Position numbers and translations under genes: made by a program
Assembly (NCBI RefSeq): GCF_001815865.1
Contig: NZ_KV822214.1
Location: forward strand, 75,351-122,204
Direction of reading: 5' to 3'
Origin: Abiotrophia sp. HMSC24B09
GTDB taxonomy: Bacteria > Bacillota > Bacilli > Lactobacillales > Aerococcaceae
DNA: 46,854 bases
The notes under the pieces: model-generated
Database searches by the model: none
What the model was told of the DNA's origin: nothing
What the model saw: the letters and a program-made list of their open reading frames with translations, nothing else
Shown here: in pieces, positions 17,252-26,871 of the stretch
Numbering within the stretch: position 1 is the first letter of the stretch
How the letters are laid out: the number at the start of each line of letters is the position of its first letter

Positions 17252-18646
17252 TTATTGTAAATCCAGGGAAACTTCCACGGTCTGCACAGGCACATCATAG
17301 TAGGGATCTTCCCGGCGGCCTAGGTAATCCTTGGCTTGTTGTGGGAAGAGGGCATACATGAGTAAATCCTCGTCAGACTTAGCGTAGTCCTTAATTTCTT
17401 CCCGCAATTCTGGTAATTGCGGCTCAATCAAGTCAGCAGGTCTTACTGTTACAACTTCTGCGTCCCCAATGATGGTTTGCTTGACTTCTGGATCAATCTT
17501 GGCAGGCGCTTGACCATAGTGGCCTAGCACATAGTCCTTGATTTCCTTAGGTACCATCTTGTAACGTTGGCCAGAGATAACGTTCATTACCGCCTGGGTC
17601 CCTACCATTTGTGATAATGGGGTTACCAGTGGCGGATAGCCTAAGTCAGCCCGTACTTTTGGTACTTCAGCAAGTACTTGATCATACTTATCAGCCAAAC
17701 CTTGTTCGGTTAATTGGCTGAGTAAGTTGGATAACATACCGCCAGGCACTTGATAAATCAAGGTCTTAGGCTCAGTATCCTTAACCTTAGGATTGAGCAC
17801 ACCTTCAGCTCGGAACTTATCGCGGATGCCGTTGAAGTAAGCTGCTGCCGCTTCTACTTCTTTCATATCCACACCTGTCTTGAAGCCTAAGTCTTCTAAG
17901 GCCAAGACCATAGATTCGGTAGCTGGCTGGCTAGTCCCGCCAGAGAAGGATGACAAGGCCGTGTCGATAATGTCGGCCCCTGCTTCCGCTACCTTGAGGT
18001 AGGTCATCTCAGAAATCCCGCTAGTTGCATGAGTGTGGACTTCCAAAGGTAAATCTACCTTATCCTTGATACGGCTAACCAATTCATAACCAGCTTGTGG
18101 TGTTAGAACCCCTGCCATATCCTTGATACAGATAGAATCTGCCCCGAATTTGGCCATGCGTCCTACCAAGTCTACATAGTAGTCGATGGTGTGGACTGGG
18201 CTAGTGGTGTAGGAAATAGCTGTTTGGGCTAAGCCCCCTGCTTCCTTGGTTGCTTCAATCGAAGTTTGTAGGTTGCGTACATCGTTCAAGGCATCGAAGA
18301 TACGGATAATATCAATCCCATTTTCGACTGATTTTTGCACGAAAAGCTTAACCACATCGTCCGCATAGTTACGGTAACCGAGCAGGTTTTGACCCCGCAA
18401 GAGCATTTGTAACTTAGTGTTTTTGACCGCTGCGCGAATTTGACGCAGACGTTCCCATGGATCTTCGTTTAAGAAGCGGATGCAAGAGTCGAAGGTCGCA
18501 CCGCCCCATACTTCCAGGGCATGGAAGCCCGCTTGATCCAGGGTTTTCAGAATTGGCAACATATCTTCCGTCGTCATACGAGTGGCAATTTGGCTTTGTT
18601 GGCCATCCCGTAAGACTGTTTCAGTGATACGAATTAATTTGCTCAT
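17252..18646 (-). CDS. oadA: Oxaloacetate decarboxylase alpha subunit (carboxyltransferase)
   Basis: 464 residues. It moves CO2 from oxaloacetate to biotin on the carrier protein, leaving pyruvate. TIM-barrel carboxyltransferase: ETVLRDGQQS near the start (metal Asp), RGQNLLGYRNY, catalytic Lys in SICIKDMAGVLTP, and the zinc ligands in LPLEVHTHATSG, followed by the conserved C-terminal PYC-OADA region. It stops without a biotin domain; the biotin carrier is the separate OadD at 24269. Last gene of the citrate transcript, 15 nt after citX, unlike loci where oadA stands next to oadB. Confidence 0.95.
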   Translation of the reverse strand: MSKLIRITETVLRDGQQSQIATRMTTEDMLPILKTLDQAGFHALEVWGGATFDSCIRFLNEDPWERLRQIRAAVKNTKLQMLLRGQNLLGYRNYADDVVKLFVQKSVENGIDIIRIFDALNDVRNLQTSIEATKEAGGLAQTAISYTTSPVHTIDYYVDLVGRMAKFGADSICIKDMAGVLTPQAGYELVSRIKDKVDLPLEVHTHATSGISEMTYLKVAEAGADIIDTALSSFSGGTSQPATESMVLALEDLGFKTGVDMKEVEAAAAYFNGIRDKFRAEGVLNPKVKDTEPKTLIYQVPGGMLSNLLSQLTEQGLADKYDQVLAEVPKVRADLGYPPLVTPLSQMVGTQAVMNVISGQRYKMVPKEIKDYVLGHYGQAPAKIDPEVKQTIIGDAEVVTVRPADLIEPQLPELREEIKDYAKSDEDLLMYALFPQQAKDYLGRREDPYYDVPVQTVEVSLDLQ

Positions 18647-18661
18647 AGTTTATTCCTTTCC

Positions 18662-19216
18662 TTAAGGGGATTCAGTCTGGGCCTCATAGTTAGCAACAGC
18701 CTGACTGATATAGGCCTGCATATCCGCTACTAAGTGTTGGCGTGAGCGGGCACACTGCTTGGCGTCTGCTTGGCAGAGGAAGCACTGGCGTGGGGCCAAT
18801 CCTAACTGCCGGCGACTGATCGGGCAGGGTATGCCTTCCACCAGTTCCAGCACATCCAAGTCCAGTAGACGACCTAAGGGATGCTTCCCTTCAAAGGCCA
18901 CTAAATGCCGCTTGACTAGCTCTGCCTCCTGGCTAACCACCCAATAGGCCTCTAACCCTGTCACGGCCTCCACCAGATCCCGGTAGAGGATCGCCTCTTG
19001 GGCCAAATGGTCACCGACGAGCTGGGCTAGCTGGTGACCGATTTTGGACAGTCCTTCAGAGTTTTTGACAGGTCCCGGCGTATTGAGGGTCATGGAGACC
19101 AAGACGGCCGGCGCATAGGTCTCGAGTAAGTGGCTCTGGCGCTGGCTCCGCGCCTCGCGGGCTGATAGAACCTGGCCCAACTGGACCTCAGGTCCATCAA
19201 AGAGTCCCTTAGACAT
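18662..19216 (-). CDS. citX: Holo-citrate lyase synthase (apo-CitD phosphoribosyl-dephospho-CoA transferase)
   Basis: 184 residues. CitX transfers the triphosphoribosyl-dephospho-CoA prosthetic group to the serine of CitD. Family motifs are [11 protein letters not shown] and [13 protein letters not shown]. The ATG at 19216 overlaps the citF stop by 8 nt, showing coupling. The C-terminal third is Cys-rich for this family (LCQADAKQC). Depends on CitG (29462) for the prosthetic group. Confidence 0.93.
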   Translation of the reverse strand: MSKGLFDGPEVQLGQVLSAREARSQRQSHLLETYAPAVLVSMTLNTPGPVKNSEGLSKIGHQLAQLVGDHLAQEAILYRDLVEAVTGLEAYWVVSQEAELVKRHLVAFEGKHPLGRLLDLDVLELVEGIPCPISRRQLGLAPRQCFLCQADAKQCARSRQHLVADMQAYISQAVANYEAQTESP

Positions 19217-20741
19217 TGCGCACCACGTCGATGACGCTACCGTCACGATATTCGATGACCGCTACGACCTTGTCCCCGTATTGAATCGGTTCTGGGTTGC
19301 CCACAATGCTGTAGGCTTTTTCTTTGAGTTCTTGGATAGTGTATTGAGGCACCTTGAGAGACTTGAAGTGTTCGACTAAGTCTGGACGGTTAGGGTTAAC
19401 CGCAATCCCAATCTCAGTGACGACCACGTCCACGCTAGTCCCTGGTGTTACGACCGTATTAACAGAGTCTACGAATGTTGGAATGCGGCCACGTACTAAT
19501 GGCGAAATCACCATGGACATCTTAGAAGCAAAGGCGGTATCACAGTGACCACCAGAAGCACCACGGATAACCCCGTCAGAACCCGTCATGACATTGACGT
19601 TGAAGTCAGTATCGACTTCCAAGGCAGACAAGATGGCGACATCCAAACGGTTAACCATGGCCCCTTTGGACAGTGGGTTAGCGTACATGCTAGCGTCGAT
19701 TTCGTAGTGGCCTGCGTTGCGACCAAGGGACACTGCAGATGGGTGGTCAAAGTCTTGTACGTCGATGACCTTCTCAACGAGGCCTTCTTCTAAGAGTTCA
19801 ACCATGGCATTGGTAATCCCACCTAGCACGAAGCTGGCCTTAATGCCGTCTTTAATCATTTGTTCGCGGATAAAGCGGGTTGCAGCTAGCGAAGCACCAC
19901 CCGTACCTGTTTGGAAGGAGAAGCCTTCCTTATAGTAAGGAGAACCTGTAATCACCTTCGAAGCATATTCTGCAATCAAGAGCTCTTTAGGGTTCTTGGT
20001 GAAGCGAGTTGCCCCCTTAGCAATCCCTTGAGGATCCCCAATGGCATCTACTACGACCACATAGTCCACGTCTGTTTGTGGAATGGAAATTGGGGTGTTT
20101 GGATATGGTACCAAGGAGTCAGTGATGACCACTACTTGGTCGGCATATTTAGCATCAATCATGGCATAACCTAGGGAGCCACAAGTCGCTTTCCCTTTGG
20201 TCCCGTTGACGTTCCCATATTCGTCAGAACTTGGGGCACCTAAGAAGGCTACATCAATGTGGATGTCGCCTGCCGTGATGGCGCGGGCACGTCCCCCGTG
20301 GGAACGAATCACCACTGGATTCTCCATAATACCGGAAGAAATCGCAGCCCCTAACTTGTCACGCAGACCACTAGAGGTAATGTTGGTGATAACCCCGTTT
20401 TTGATGTGTTCGATGAGGGGTTCATGTACGTTGGCAATTGAAGAAGGTGCGATGGAGAGATTTTTGATCCCCATTTTGGCAATTTCTTCCATGACCATGT
20501 TAATGACATAGTCCCCTTCACGGAAATGGTGGTGGAAGGAAATGGTCATGCCGTCTTTGAGGCCGGTCTTTTCAATGGCTTCGCGAAGGCTGCCCAAGAG
20601 TTTTTCTTGGCGTGGTTCAACGGGCTTTACCTTACGACTTGAAGCTTCATAAGGCTTAATCCGTGCCAGCTCTCCTTCATAGACGCCGTATTGATCGGCG
20701 ATTGCTTGTGGAATTTCACGTCCTGCTTTGTTGACTACCAT
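19209..20741 (-). CDS. citF: Citrate lyase alpha subunit (citrate:acetyl-ACP transferase)
   Basis: 510 residues, the usual length. The alpha subunit exchanges acetyl for citryl on the acyl carrier CitD. Seen: [31 protein letters not shown], the glycine-rich [24 protein letters not shown] and [14 protein letters not shown]. Start [11 protein letters not shown], 1 nt after the citE stop; overlaps citX. Acts in the cytoplasmic CitDEF complex. Confidence 0.97.
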   Translation of the reverse strand: MVVNKAGREIPQAIADQYGVYEGELARIKPYEASSRKVKPVEPRQEKLLGSLREAIEKTGLKDGMTISFHHHFREGDYVINMVMEEIAKMGIKNLSIAPSSIANVHEPLIEHIKNGVITNITSSGLRDKLGAAISSGIMENPVVIRSHGGRARAITAGDIHIDVAFLGAPSSDEYGNVNGTKGKATCGSLGYAMIDAKYADQVVVITDSLVPYPNTPISIPQTDVDYVVVVDAIGDPQGIAKGATRFTKNPKELLIAEYASKVITGSPYYKEGFSFQTGTGGASLAATRFIREQMIKDGIKASFVLGGITNAMVELLEEGLVEKVIDVQDFDHPSAVSLGRNAGHYEIDASMYANPLSKGAMVNRLDVAILSALEVDTDFNVNVMTGSDGVIRGASGGHCDTAFASKMSMVISPLVRGRIPTFVDSVNTVVTPGTSVDVVVTEIGIAVNPNRPDLVEHFKSLKVPQYTIQELKEKAYSIVGNPEPIQYGDKVVAVIEYRDGSVIDVVRNV

Positions 20742-20742
20742 C

Positions 20743-21630
20743 TTAAATTTCCTCCTCGCTAATGAGTCCCGCTGCTTTGGCTAGGGCAATGACCCGCTCA
20801 GCGCGTTCCACGATTGGCTTGTCGACCATTTTCCCTTTGACTGAGATGACGCCAGAGCCTTTAGCTTCAGCTTCACGAATGGCCCAGATAATTTCCTTAG
20901 ATTGTTGGATTTCCTTCTCAGTTGGGGCATATACTTCATTAACCACTGGAATTTGGCGTGGGTTGATGACCGATTTACCATCGAAACCTAATTGTTTGAT
21001 GCGGGCTACTTCCTCACGGAAGCCGTCCATGTTGTCTACGTTAGAGTAGACAGTGTCGATTGCGGCGATCCCTGCGGCACGCGCTGCATGTAAAATCATG
21101 CTACGTGCGAAGAAGAGTTCTTGACCATCAGGGTAACGGCGAGTCTTCATGTTGGTCACATAGTCTTCCGCCCCTAAGGCAATCCCAATCAGACGGTCAG
21201 ATGCCTTAGCAATCTCACGAGCATTTAGTACCCCTTCAGCGGATTCGATGGCCGCCATCATCTTAGTGCGACCGACTGGAATATTATTTTCCTGCTCGAC
21301 ACGGGTAATAATAGCATCGACATCCACGATATCTTGGGCGTTTTCGGTCTTAGGCAAACGTACCACGTCAACCCCAGCTAAGACTACCGCTTCGATATCT
21401 AAAGCACCGGTAGTGTCCAGACCATTAATCCGCACAACGGTTTCGACATTGCTGTAGTCAAAGGTTTTGAGGGCGAAGTGCACCAAGGTGCGGGCAGAGT
21501 CTTTTTCCTTGAGGGAGACTGCATCTTCTAGGTCAAACATAATAGAGTCAGCCCCGTATAGTGGCGCATCACGTAACATGGCCGCATTAGCACCAGGGAC
21601 AAACATCATTGTTCTTCTTAAGCGTTCCAT
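20743..21630 (-). CDS. citE: Citrate lyase beta subunit (citryl-ACP lyase)
   Basis: 295 residues. Splits citryl-ACP to oxaloacetate and acetyl-ACP. HpcH/HpaI aldolase/CitE fold: [55 protein letters not shown] and GAEDYVTNM all present. Overlaps citD by 13 nt at its start and abuts citF. Confidence 0.97.
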   Translation of the reverse strand: MERLRRTMMFVPGANAAMLRDAPLYGADSIMFDLEDAVSLKEKDSARTLVHFALKTFDYSNVETVVRINGLDTTGALDIEAVVLAGVDVVRLPKTENAQDIVDVDAIITRVEQENNIPVGRTKMMAAIESAEGVLNAREIAKASDRLIGIALGAEDYVTNMKTRRYPDGQELFFARSMILHAARAAGIAAIDTVYSNVDNMDGFREEVARIKQLGFDGKSVINPRQIPVVNEVYAPTEKEIQQSKEIIWAIREAEAKGSGVISVKGKMVDKPIVERAERVIALAKAAGLISEEEI

Positions 21631-21926
21631 GAGTCAATCTCCTTCCAGTTGTATTCTGATAAGTCAGCAGCACGGTGGGCCACCGTAATGGTCCGGGCTT
21701 GGATGGTACAATCTAAGGCACCCTTGTCAACCGCTACTACTTGGGCTGATTGAATGCCTAGGCGGGTCAAGGTGTCTTCAATGACACGACGAATTTGCGC
21801 CCCAAATTGTTTTTCGACTGAACTTTCTAATTGAATGTCAATGCGTCCAGCATCACTCGGATTCAAGGTAATCATAATGTCGCTTGATTCCAAGGTGCCA
21901 ACAACTGCACTTTTTTTAATTTCCAT
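21618..21926 (-). CDS. citD: Citrate lyase acyl carrier protein (gamma subunit)
   Basis: 102 residues. Carries the phosphoribosyl-dephospho-CoA arm on a serine in [12 protein letters not shown] near the N-terminus. Remaining family blocks [10 protein letters not shown] and ALDCTIQAR are present. Starts 2 nt after citC, overlaps citE. Confidence 0.96.
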   Translation of the reverse strand: MEIKKSAVVGTLESSDIMITLNPSDAGRIDIQLESSVEKQFGAQIRRVIEDTLTRLGIQSAQVVAVDKGALDCTIQARTITVAHRAADLSEYNWKEIDSWNA

Positions 21927-21928
21927 CT

Positions 21929-22963
21929 TTATTCCACCTTTTCTCTCTGGGCATCTTGGCCCAGTAAGTCTTGTGACTGTATGTAATGATAGGTTGACTG
22001 TGGGACTAGGTTAACCCAGTCAGCTAGCTTCCCTGCTTGAATCGCTGCCCGTACGCGGGTCGCACTAATAACCTGGCCGTCCTTTTCTAGACGGGGGATA
22101 ATCTTTAGGTCTAGGTCCTGGCCGAAGGCATGGGCCAAGGCCTGATTGTAGACTTGGGTGACCGGCGATAGGGGTTCTTCCCCTACAAAGCGAATGGCAA
22201 TCTCTAGACTAGGCGCAATGAACTGCTTGAAGACTTGCGCATCAAGTTCTGCCTGGACCTGAGCCACTGCCAAATCCGCCCTTTCCTTAAGGAAGTAGGA
22301 GGGAAAGGTAGCCTGCGAGACCATATAATCTCGGCTAGGCAGGACGGTAACATTGGCCAAATCTGCCACCCCGGCTTGGACCATTTTGAAGCGATCTTGC
22401 GCGCTAAAATAGGACCGATCTTCGGATACCACGAAGATATAGAGGTGGTCACAGGCAGACAAAGCCTGTTCTACCAAATAGCGATGACCTAGGGTAAAGG
22501 GATTGGCATTCATGACGATGGCCCCATTTTGGGAACGGTCCACCTTATGCTGAGCTAAGTAGCTCAGATAGTCCTGAAAGGACGGAAAGCCCTGCTCCAT
22601 AAAGAGCAAGGCTTCGGTTTGCGCCAGAAGCCGAAAGCCCAAGGCCTTAAAGTAAGGAAGATTCTTTGGTTTAGTATAGACGAAGCGATTGGTCAAGCCT
22701 TCCTGGTCCAAACGTTCCAAGAGGGCCATAACCACTTGCGTCAGCAAGTTTTCTGACTGATAGGCGGCGCAAACCACCAAACACTTGAGAATCTTGCCGT
22801 CCAAGGACCCAGTCGCTGCCAAGCGTGCCCCATCATAAATGCCGATTGTATAATCGACCCTTTCCTGGTCACTCAGCTTGGCGGCCTGCATTAAAGCCTG
22901 CCAATCTTTCAAGGCTTGCGGGTCACGGTCCAACCAGAGGCGTCTGGTCACATAGCCGTCCAT
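21929..22963 (-). CDS. citC: [Citrate (pro-3S)-lyase] ligase
   Basis: 344 residues. Acetylates the thiol of the CitD prosthetic group with acetate and ATP. N-terminal GNAT-like region (about 1-130) then a nucleotidyltransferase domain with [16 protein letters not shown] (the HxGH-type motif), VSEDRSYFS and [10 protein letters not shown]. Its ribosome site (AAAGGAC) lies inside the end of the 43-aa OadG gene, 6 nt before; strongly coupled. Confidence 0.96.
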   Translation of the reverse strand: MDGYVTRRLWLDRDPQALKDWQALMQAAKLSDQERVDYTIGIYDGARLAATGSLDGKILKCLVVCAAYQSENLLTQVVMALLERLDQEGLTNRFVYTKPKNLPYFKALGFRLLAQTEALLFMEQGFPSFQDYLSYLAQHKVDRSQNGAIVMNANPFTLGHRYLVEQALSACDHLYIFVVSEDRSYFSAQDRFKMVQAGVADLANVTVLPSRDYMVSQATFPSYFLKERADLAVAQVQAELDAQVFKQFIAPSLEIAIRFVGEEPLSPVTQVYNQALAHAFGQDLDLKIIPRLEKDGQVISATRVRAAIQAGKLADWVNLVPQSTYHYIQSQDLLGQDAQREKVE

Positions 22964-22969
22964 TTTGTC

Positions 22970-23101
22970 TTAGTCCTTTTCTACTGGGAAGTACTTGATG
23001 AGGAGTTCAGATGCCCCGTATAAGATACCGAGAACTAAGAAGACCCCACCCATCCCAATCAGCATGAGTTCAAGAGCTTGTCGTAAGTTATCTAAATTCA
23101 T
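22970..23101 (-). CDS. oadG: Mini OadG: 43-residue single-helix oxaloacetate decarboxylase gamma-like subunit
   Basis: 43 residues, start MNLDNLRQALELMLIGMGG, ATG at 23101 with GAGGT 7 nt upstream, TAA at 22970-22972. One membrane helix with the pattern LMLIGMGGVFLVLGIL, the hallmark of the gamma subunits of Na+-pumping decarboxylases (helix containing GMGxVF). Ordinary OadG continues for another 40-60 residues with a linker and a tail that binds the alpha subunit; here the gene ends right after the helix. The tail-like sequence is found instead in OadH at 24714. It lies between oadB and citC with 18-nt and 6-nt gaps. It would anchor the complex next to OadB. Confidence 0.85.
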   Translation of the reverse strand: MNLDNLRQALELMLIGMGGVFLVLGILYGASELLIKYFPVEKD

Positions 23102-23119
23102 AAGTTTTACCTCGCAATC

Positions 23120-24244
23120 TTAGTGGATGAAGTAAGACAACAAGAGCCCGCCGGCAATAACGGAGGCAATTTGCCCAGAAACGTTAGCCCCTACAGCATA
23201 CATCAAGATGAAGTTTTGAGGGTCTTCTTCTGTTGCCATCTTTTGAATCACACGGCTTGACATTGGGAAGGCAGAAATACCAGCCGCCCCAATCATTGGG
23301 TTGATCTTGTCCTTGCGGAAGAGGTTCAAGATTTTGGCAAAGATAACGCCCCCAATAGAGTCCATGATGAAGGCTACCAAACCGAACAAGATAATCATCA
23401 AGGTTTGGACATTCAAGAAGAGGCTAGCTTGCATTTTAACCGAAATGGTAATCCCTAAGAGGATTGACACAATGTTAACCAACTCGTTTTGAGCGGTTGC
23501 AGATAAGCTATCTAAGACGCCACACTCACGTAATAAGTTCCCGAACATGAGGAAACCTACCAATGGTAAGGCGATTGGCGCGATAAAACCAGCCACGATG
23601 GTGATAACGATTGGGAAGAGGATTTTAGTCATCTTAGATACGCCTTCAGCATGGTAAGTCATGCGGATCTTGCGTTCTTCCTTGGTTGTTACTAACTTAA
23701 TAGCAACTGGTTGAATGATTGGAACTAAAGCCATGTAGGAGTAGGCTGCAACCGTGATGGCCCCTAAGAGATGAGGTGCCAATTGGTTGGCTACGAAGAT
23801 AGAAGTAGGACCGTCTGCCGCACCGATAATCCCGATAGAAGCTGCTTCACGAATGTCAAAGCCTGCTAACACTGCGACTACGACGACGAAGAAGATCCCA
23901 AATTGGGCTGCCGCACCGAAGAGCAACATGAAAGGATTTTGAAGTAATGGACCGAAGTCAATCATAGCACCAATCCCAATGAAGATAAGTAGAGGGAAAA
24001 GTTCAGTTTCAATCCCGGCACGGAAGAGAATGTCTAAGACCCCGTGTTGAGTTACGTTACCGACGGTTTGGTCTAGGACCCCTGAACCTGGGAAGTTAAC
24101 CAGAATCGTCCCTAAGCCCATTGGTACCAGCAAGGTTGGTTCGTATTCCTTCTTAATCCCTAGATACATGAGCAGGCCACCAATGACCATCATGAAAACT
24201 TGACCAATGTTAATGGTCGTAATACCTTGAATTAATGTTTCCAC
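23120..24244 (-). CDS. oadB: Oxaloacetate decarboxylase beta subunit (membrane carboxybiotin decarboxylase)
   Basis: 374 residues, about ten membrane segments. Decarboxylates carboxybiotin and couples it to Na+ export. Family marks: FLGIGAMIDFGPLL-type segment (GIGAMIDFGPLL), GIIGAADGPTSIFVA with the essential Asp, and ISAFPMSSRVIQ near the end. ATG 24 nt after oadD. Length fits the family. Confidence 0.96.
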   Translation of the reverse strand: METLIQGITTINIGQVFMMVIGGLLMYLGIKKEYEPTLLVPMGLGTILVNFPGSGVLDQTVGNVTQHGVLDILFRAGIETELFPLLIFIGIGAMIDFGPLLQNPFMLLFGAAAQFGIFFVVVVAVLAGFDIREAASIGIIGAADGPTSIFVANQLAPHLLGAITVAAYSYMALVPIIQPVAIKLVTTKEERKIRMTYHAEGVSKMTKILFPIVITIVAGFIAPIALPLVGFLMFGNLLRECGVLDSLSATAQNELVNIVSILLGITISVKMQASLFLNVQTLMIILFGLVAFIMDSIGGVIFAKILNLFRKDKINPMIGAAGISAFPMSSRVIQKMATEEDPQNFILMYAVGANVSGQIASVIAGGLLLSYFIH

Positions 24245-24268
24245 TGTCTGTCTCCTTTACTGACTATA

Positions 24269-24679
24269 TTAGTTGATGGTGATAAGAGCATCACCTGGAT
24301 TAACTACTTGGCCGTTAGCCACATGAATCCCTGATACCACCCCTGCTTTAGATGCTACAATTTCATTTTCCATCTTCATGGCTTCTAAGATCATTAATGG
24401 TTGGTTCTCAGCCACTGTGTCCCCAACGTTAACTAAGATGCGGAGAATAGTTCCTGGCATTGGGGATGGCATGGCATCTGCTCCGGCTGGTGCTACAGAA
24501 ACTGGTGCGGCTGGCGCTGGGCTTGCTTCTGCTGCAGGTTCGCTAGCTGGTGCAGCTGGGGCTGGAGCAGGAGCCACTGGTGCTGGTGCAACTGGAGCAG
24601 CTGGCGCTACGGCCCCAATTTCTTCCATTTCTACCAAGTACTCTTTGCCGTCAACTTTGATTTTGAATTTGCGTAACAT
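24269..24679 (-). CDS. oadD: Biotin carboxyl carrier protein of oxaloacetate decarboxylase
   Basis: 136 residues. An N-terminal stretch (MLRKFKIKVDGKEYLVEMEE), a Pro/Ala-rich flexible linker (about 28-65), and a biotinyl domain with the biotin Lys in LEAMKMENEI. It shuttles CO2 from OadA to OadB. Needs BirA, encoded at 36925. The split of carrier from OadA is the Enterococcus-like arrangement. Confidence 0.95.
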   Translation of the reverse strand: MLRKFKIKVDGKEYLVEMEEIGAVAPAAPVAPAPVAPAPAPAAPASEPAAEASPAPAAPVSVAPAGADAMPSPMPGTILRILVNVGDTVAENQPLMILEAMKMENEIVASKAGVVSGIHVANGQVVNPGDALITIN

Positions 24680-24713
24680 ATTGTATAATTCCTCCTAAAT
24701 AAATCCATAAACC

Positions 24714-25046
24714 TTATGTGCGTTTTTGATAAATGTGCTTGACCGCCCATTGGCTGTCAGGGGCGTCCCCAGCCGCAATGGCTGACGCAATCACCGATAC
24801 AGTGGTCGCTTCGGGGTTGCGTTTTAAGACGCGCTTGACCACAAATTGACTGTCGGGATAATTGGCCGCTGCTAGAGCAGAAGCAATCACGCTGACTTCT
24901 AGCGCCTCTTCTGAGTCGGCCGCCACATAGGCTGCCACTGGCTCCCATTCTGCCTCAAAAGCAGCTTGCTGAGCTTGCGCTTGTGCTTGACTCTCTGCTT
25001 CTTCAGCGCGGCGTCGGCCGCCAAATAATCGTCTGAGTAGTTCCAT
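24714..25046 (-). CDS. oadH: OadH-like small subunit with tandem gamma-tail motifs
   Basis: 110 residues, first gene of the minus-strand citrate transcript; ATG 25046 with AAGGGAG upstream. Basic start (MELLRRLFGGRRR), an Ala/Gln/Glu-rich helical stretch, then two copies of the motif VSVIASA[LI]AA...PDSQ[FW][AV]VK (about 52-76 and 83-107). This motif resembles the C-terminal tails of OadG and related delta subunits (A-x-I-A-A-A-I-A-A...W-x-V-x-x-I). Position matches Enterococcus oadH, known there as an OAD component. No membrane helix, so it probably bridges OadA to the membrane part. Name rests on position and motif. Confidence 0.72.
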   Translation of the reverse strand: MELLRRLFGGRRRAEEAESQAQAQAQQAAFEAEWEPVAAYVAADSEEALEVSVIASALAAANYPDSQFVVKRVLKRNPEATTVSVIASAIAAGDAPDSQWAVKHIYQKRT

Positions 25047-25081
25047 TTCTTCACTCCCTTCCAGATTAATCTACTACTTGT

Positions 25082-25106
25082 ATTATACCCTAAACTAGCG
25101 CTTACA
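25082..25106 (-). promoter_or_regulatory. oadH promoter -10 and cre-like site
   Basis: Minus strand: -10 TATAAT (plus 25082-25087). TGTAAGCGCTAGTT (plus 25093-25106) matches 11 of 14 positions of the CcpA cre consensus and overlaps the spacer; a TTGACT at plus 25111-25116 region is 21-22 nt from the -10, too far for a standard -35. Catabolite repression of the citrate operon is implied. Confidence 0.6.
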
Positions 25107-25118
25107 CTAGTCAAATAC

Positions 25119-25232
25119 TGTTCTTTTTGTGTTCTATTAGGCCAAGATTTTGATTTAGTCTTCCTATTTAAGCAAGGCGTCTTTTTTGGCTATACAAATT
25201 TCCTGAGCCCTTGTTTTTTAAGTGTTCTTTTT
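25119..25232. repeat. Direct repeat TGTTCTTTTT in the oadH-citrate transporter divergent region
   Basis: TGTTCTTTTT occurs at 25119-25128 and 25223-25232 in the 350-nt divergent region. AT-rich sites for a CitO-type activator would be expected here, so these are candidates, but the match to any known operator is not established. Confidence 0.3.
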
Positions 25233-25266
25233 AGCTAAAGCCCTTTCTTTTTGTCTAAACATTCGC

Positions 25267-25296
25267 TATGATACAGGCATAAAGTAAACGCGTTCA
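25267..25296 (+). promoter_or_regulatory. citrate transporter promoter -10 and downstream cre site
   Basis: -10 TATGAT (25267-25272) with a T-rich -35 region. AGTAAACGCGTTCA (25283-25296) matches 12 of 14 positions of the cre consensus and lies where CcpA would block elongation. The leader from here to the ATG at 25396 is about 115 nt. Confidence 0.6.
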
Positions 25297-25395
25297 TTTC
25301 ATGGAATGGACGTGTCGGGTCTGGGTCAGAAGGTTTTAGCGACTTTTGGCCCCTGCCCACGCTATTATTATTTTAATTTCAGAAAGGAAGATATG

Positions 25396-26778
25396 ATGTT
25401 ACTCACAGTCTTTGCTTATGCAATGATGGTTGTCTTCATGTATGTCATCATGAAGAAGAAAATGTCACCATTCACTGCCCTAGTACTCATTCCGCTTGCT
25501 TTTGCGCTGGTAGCAGTCTTAACCGGCGTGGTCCAAGATGTCAACATCGGGACACTCGTTCGCCAAGGTCTCTTTGGCAACAACTCCAAGGATAAACTTA
25601 CTGCAATGAAAGGGACGGCTGAAACCGGGGTTATGCTCCTCTTCGCTATCCTCTACTTCTCCCTCATGTTAGATTCCGGTCTCTTCGACCCAATCACTAA
25701 CAAAATGATTCGCTACGCTAAAGGCGATCCAATGAAAGTCCTCGTGGCTACTGCTATTGTTGCGGCCGCTGTTTCCATGAACGGTGACGGAACAACCACT
25801 ACTTTGATTTGCTGCTCGGCCTTCGTGCCAATCTACAAGAAACTCGACATGAAACTCATGAACTTGGGTGTCTTAGTTATCTTGCAAAACACCATCATGA
25901 ACCTCTTACCATGGGGTGGTCCAACCGCTCGTGCCATGTCCGTCTTGGGCGTTGAAGCCGACATCTTGGGTTACTTAGCACCAGGGATGGTTCTCTCTAT
26001 TCTCTACGTTATCTTCTTCGTTGCCCGTGGTATGGGTAAAAAAGAACGCGCTCGTTTAGGTATCAAGGAATTAACCGACGCTGAACTGGATGAATTGACT
26101 ACTATTTCTGATCCTGAAGTCTTGGCTATCCGCCGTCCTCAAAACTTCTGGATTAACGCCGTTATGACCCTCGTCCTAGTTGGTTGGTTAGTAGCTGGCT
26201 CCTTCATCGACGCTATCGAAGTTAAGCCTGTTGTCCTCTTCTTAATCGGGACTGGCTTAGCCATGATGATTAACTACCCAGACCTCAAGACTCAATCCAA
26301 ACGTATTGGTGAAAACGCTGGGGATGCGGTACAAGTGGTCCTCCTCGTCTTCGGGGCAGGGGTCTTCATGGGTCTCTTCCAAGGGACAGGTATGGCCAAG
26401 GCCTTGACCGACAGCATCGTCCATATTATTCCACAACAATTAGCAGGCTTCTGGAGCTTGATTATTGCCCTCATCTCCGTACCAGGGACCTTCTTCTTAA
26501 CCAACGATGGTTTCTACTACGGGGTGCTGATTCCATTCGCAGAAATCGGTCGTCAATATGGCTTCACCGATATGCAAATGGCCTTGGCTTCTCTCATGGG
26601 GCAAGCCTTCCACCTCTTGAGCCCACTGGTTGCCTTCATCTACCTCTTGCTCCGCTTAACTGGCTTGGACATGGGCGAATGGCAACGTGAATCTGCTAAG
26701 TACGCTGCAGTGGTCTTCGTTATCTTCGTGGTTACCATCGTCTTAATGGGCCACATGCCACTCTACTTAGCACAATAA
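25396..26778 (+). CDS. citH: Citrate transporter, CitMHS family (CitH-like)
   Basis: 460 residues, about eleven to twelve hydrophobic spans. CitMHS carriers import citrate bound to a divalent metal with protons. Typical parts: FTALVLIPLAFAL at the start, SMNGDGTTTTLI, NLLPWGGPTARA, and FFLTNDGFYYGVLIP. Two ATGs (25393, 25396) follow AAAGGA; the second has better spacing. A longer frame to 25306 is untranslated leader. Divergent from oadH as citH is in Enterococcus, where it is followed by citO; here the regulator lies 2 kb further on, behind another module. Confidence 0.92.
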   Translation: MLLTVFAYAMMVVFMYVIMKKKMSPFTALVLIPLAFALVAVLTGVVQDVNIGTLVRQGLFGNNSKDKLTAMKGTAETGVMLLFAILYFSLMLDSGLFDPITNKMIRYAKGDPMKVLVATAIVAAAVSMNGDGTTTTLICCSAFVPIYKKLDMKLMNLGVLVILQNTIMNLLPWGGPTARAMSVLGVEADILGYLAPGMVLSILYVIFFVARGMGKKERARLGIKELTDAELDELTTISDPEVLAIRRPQNFWINAVMTLVLVGWLVAGSFIDAIEVKPVVLFLIGTGLAMMINYPDLKTQSKRIGENAGDAVQVVLLVFGAGVFMGLFQGTGMAKALTDSIVHIIPQQLAGFWSLIIALISVPGTFFLTNDGFYYGVLIPFAEIGRQYGFTDMQMALASLMGQAFHLLSPLVAFIYLLLRLTGLDMGEWQRESAKYAAVVFVIFVVTIVLMGHMPLYLAQ

Positions 26779-26789
26779 TACTTAAGACA

Positions 26790-26824
26790 AAAAGAGCTAG
26801 GACTAAGTCCTAGCTCTCTTTTTT
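26790..26824 (+). terminator. Rho-independent terminator after citrate transporter gene
   Basis: Near-perfect hairpin AGAGCTAGGACT / AGTCCTAGCTCT followed by CTTTTTTG. Confidence 0.92.
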
Positions 26825-26871
26825 GTGTCCCTATTCAACTTGTGCTAACTTATGCACGTAAATTCTCTAAC

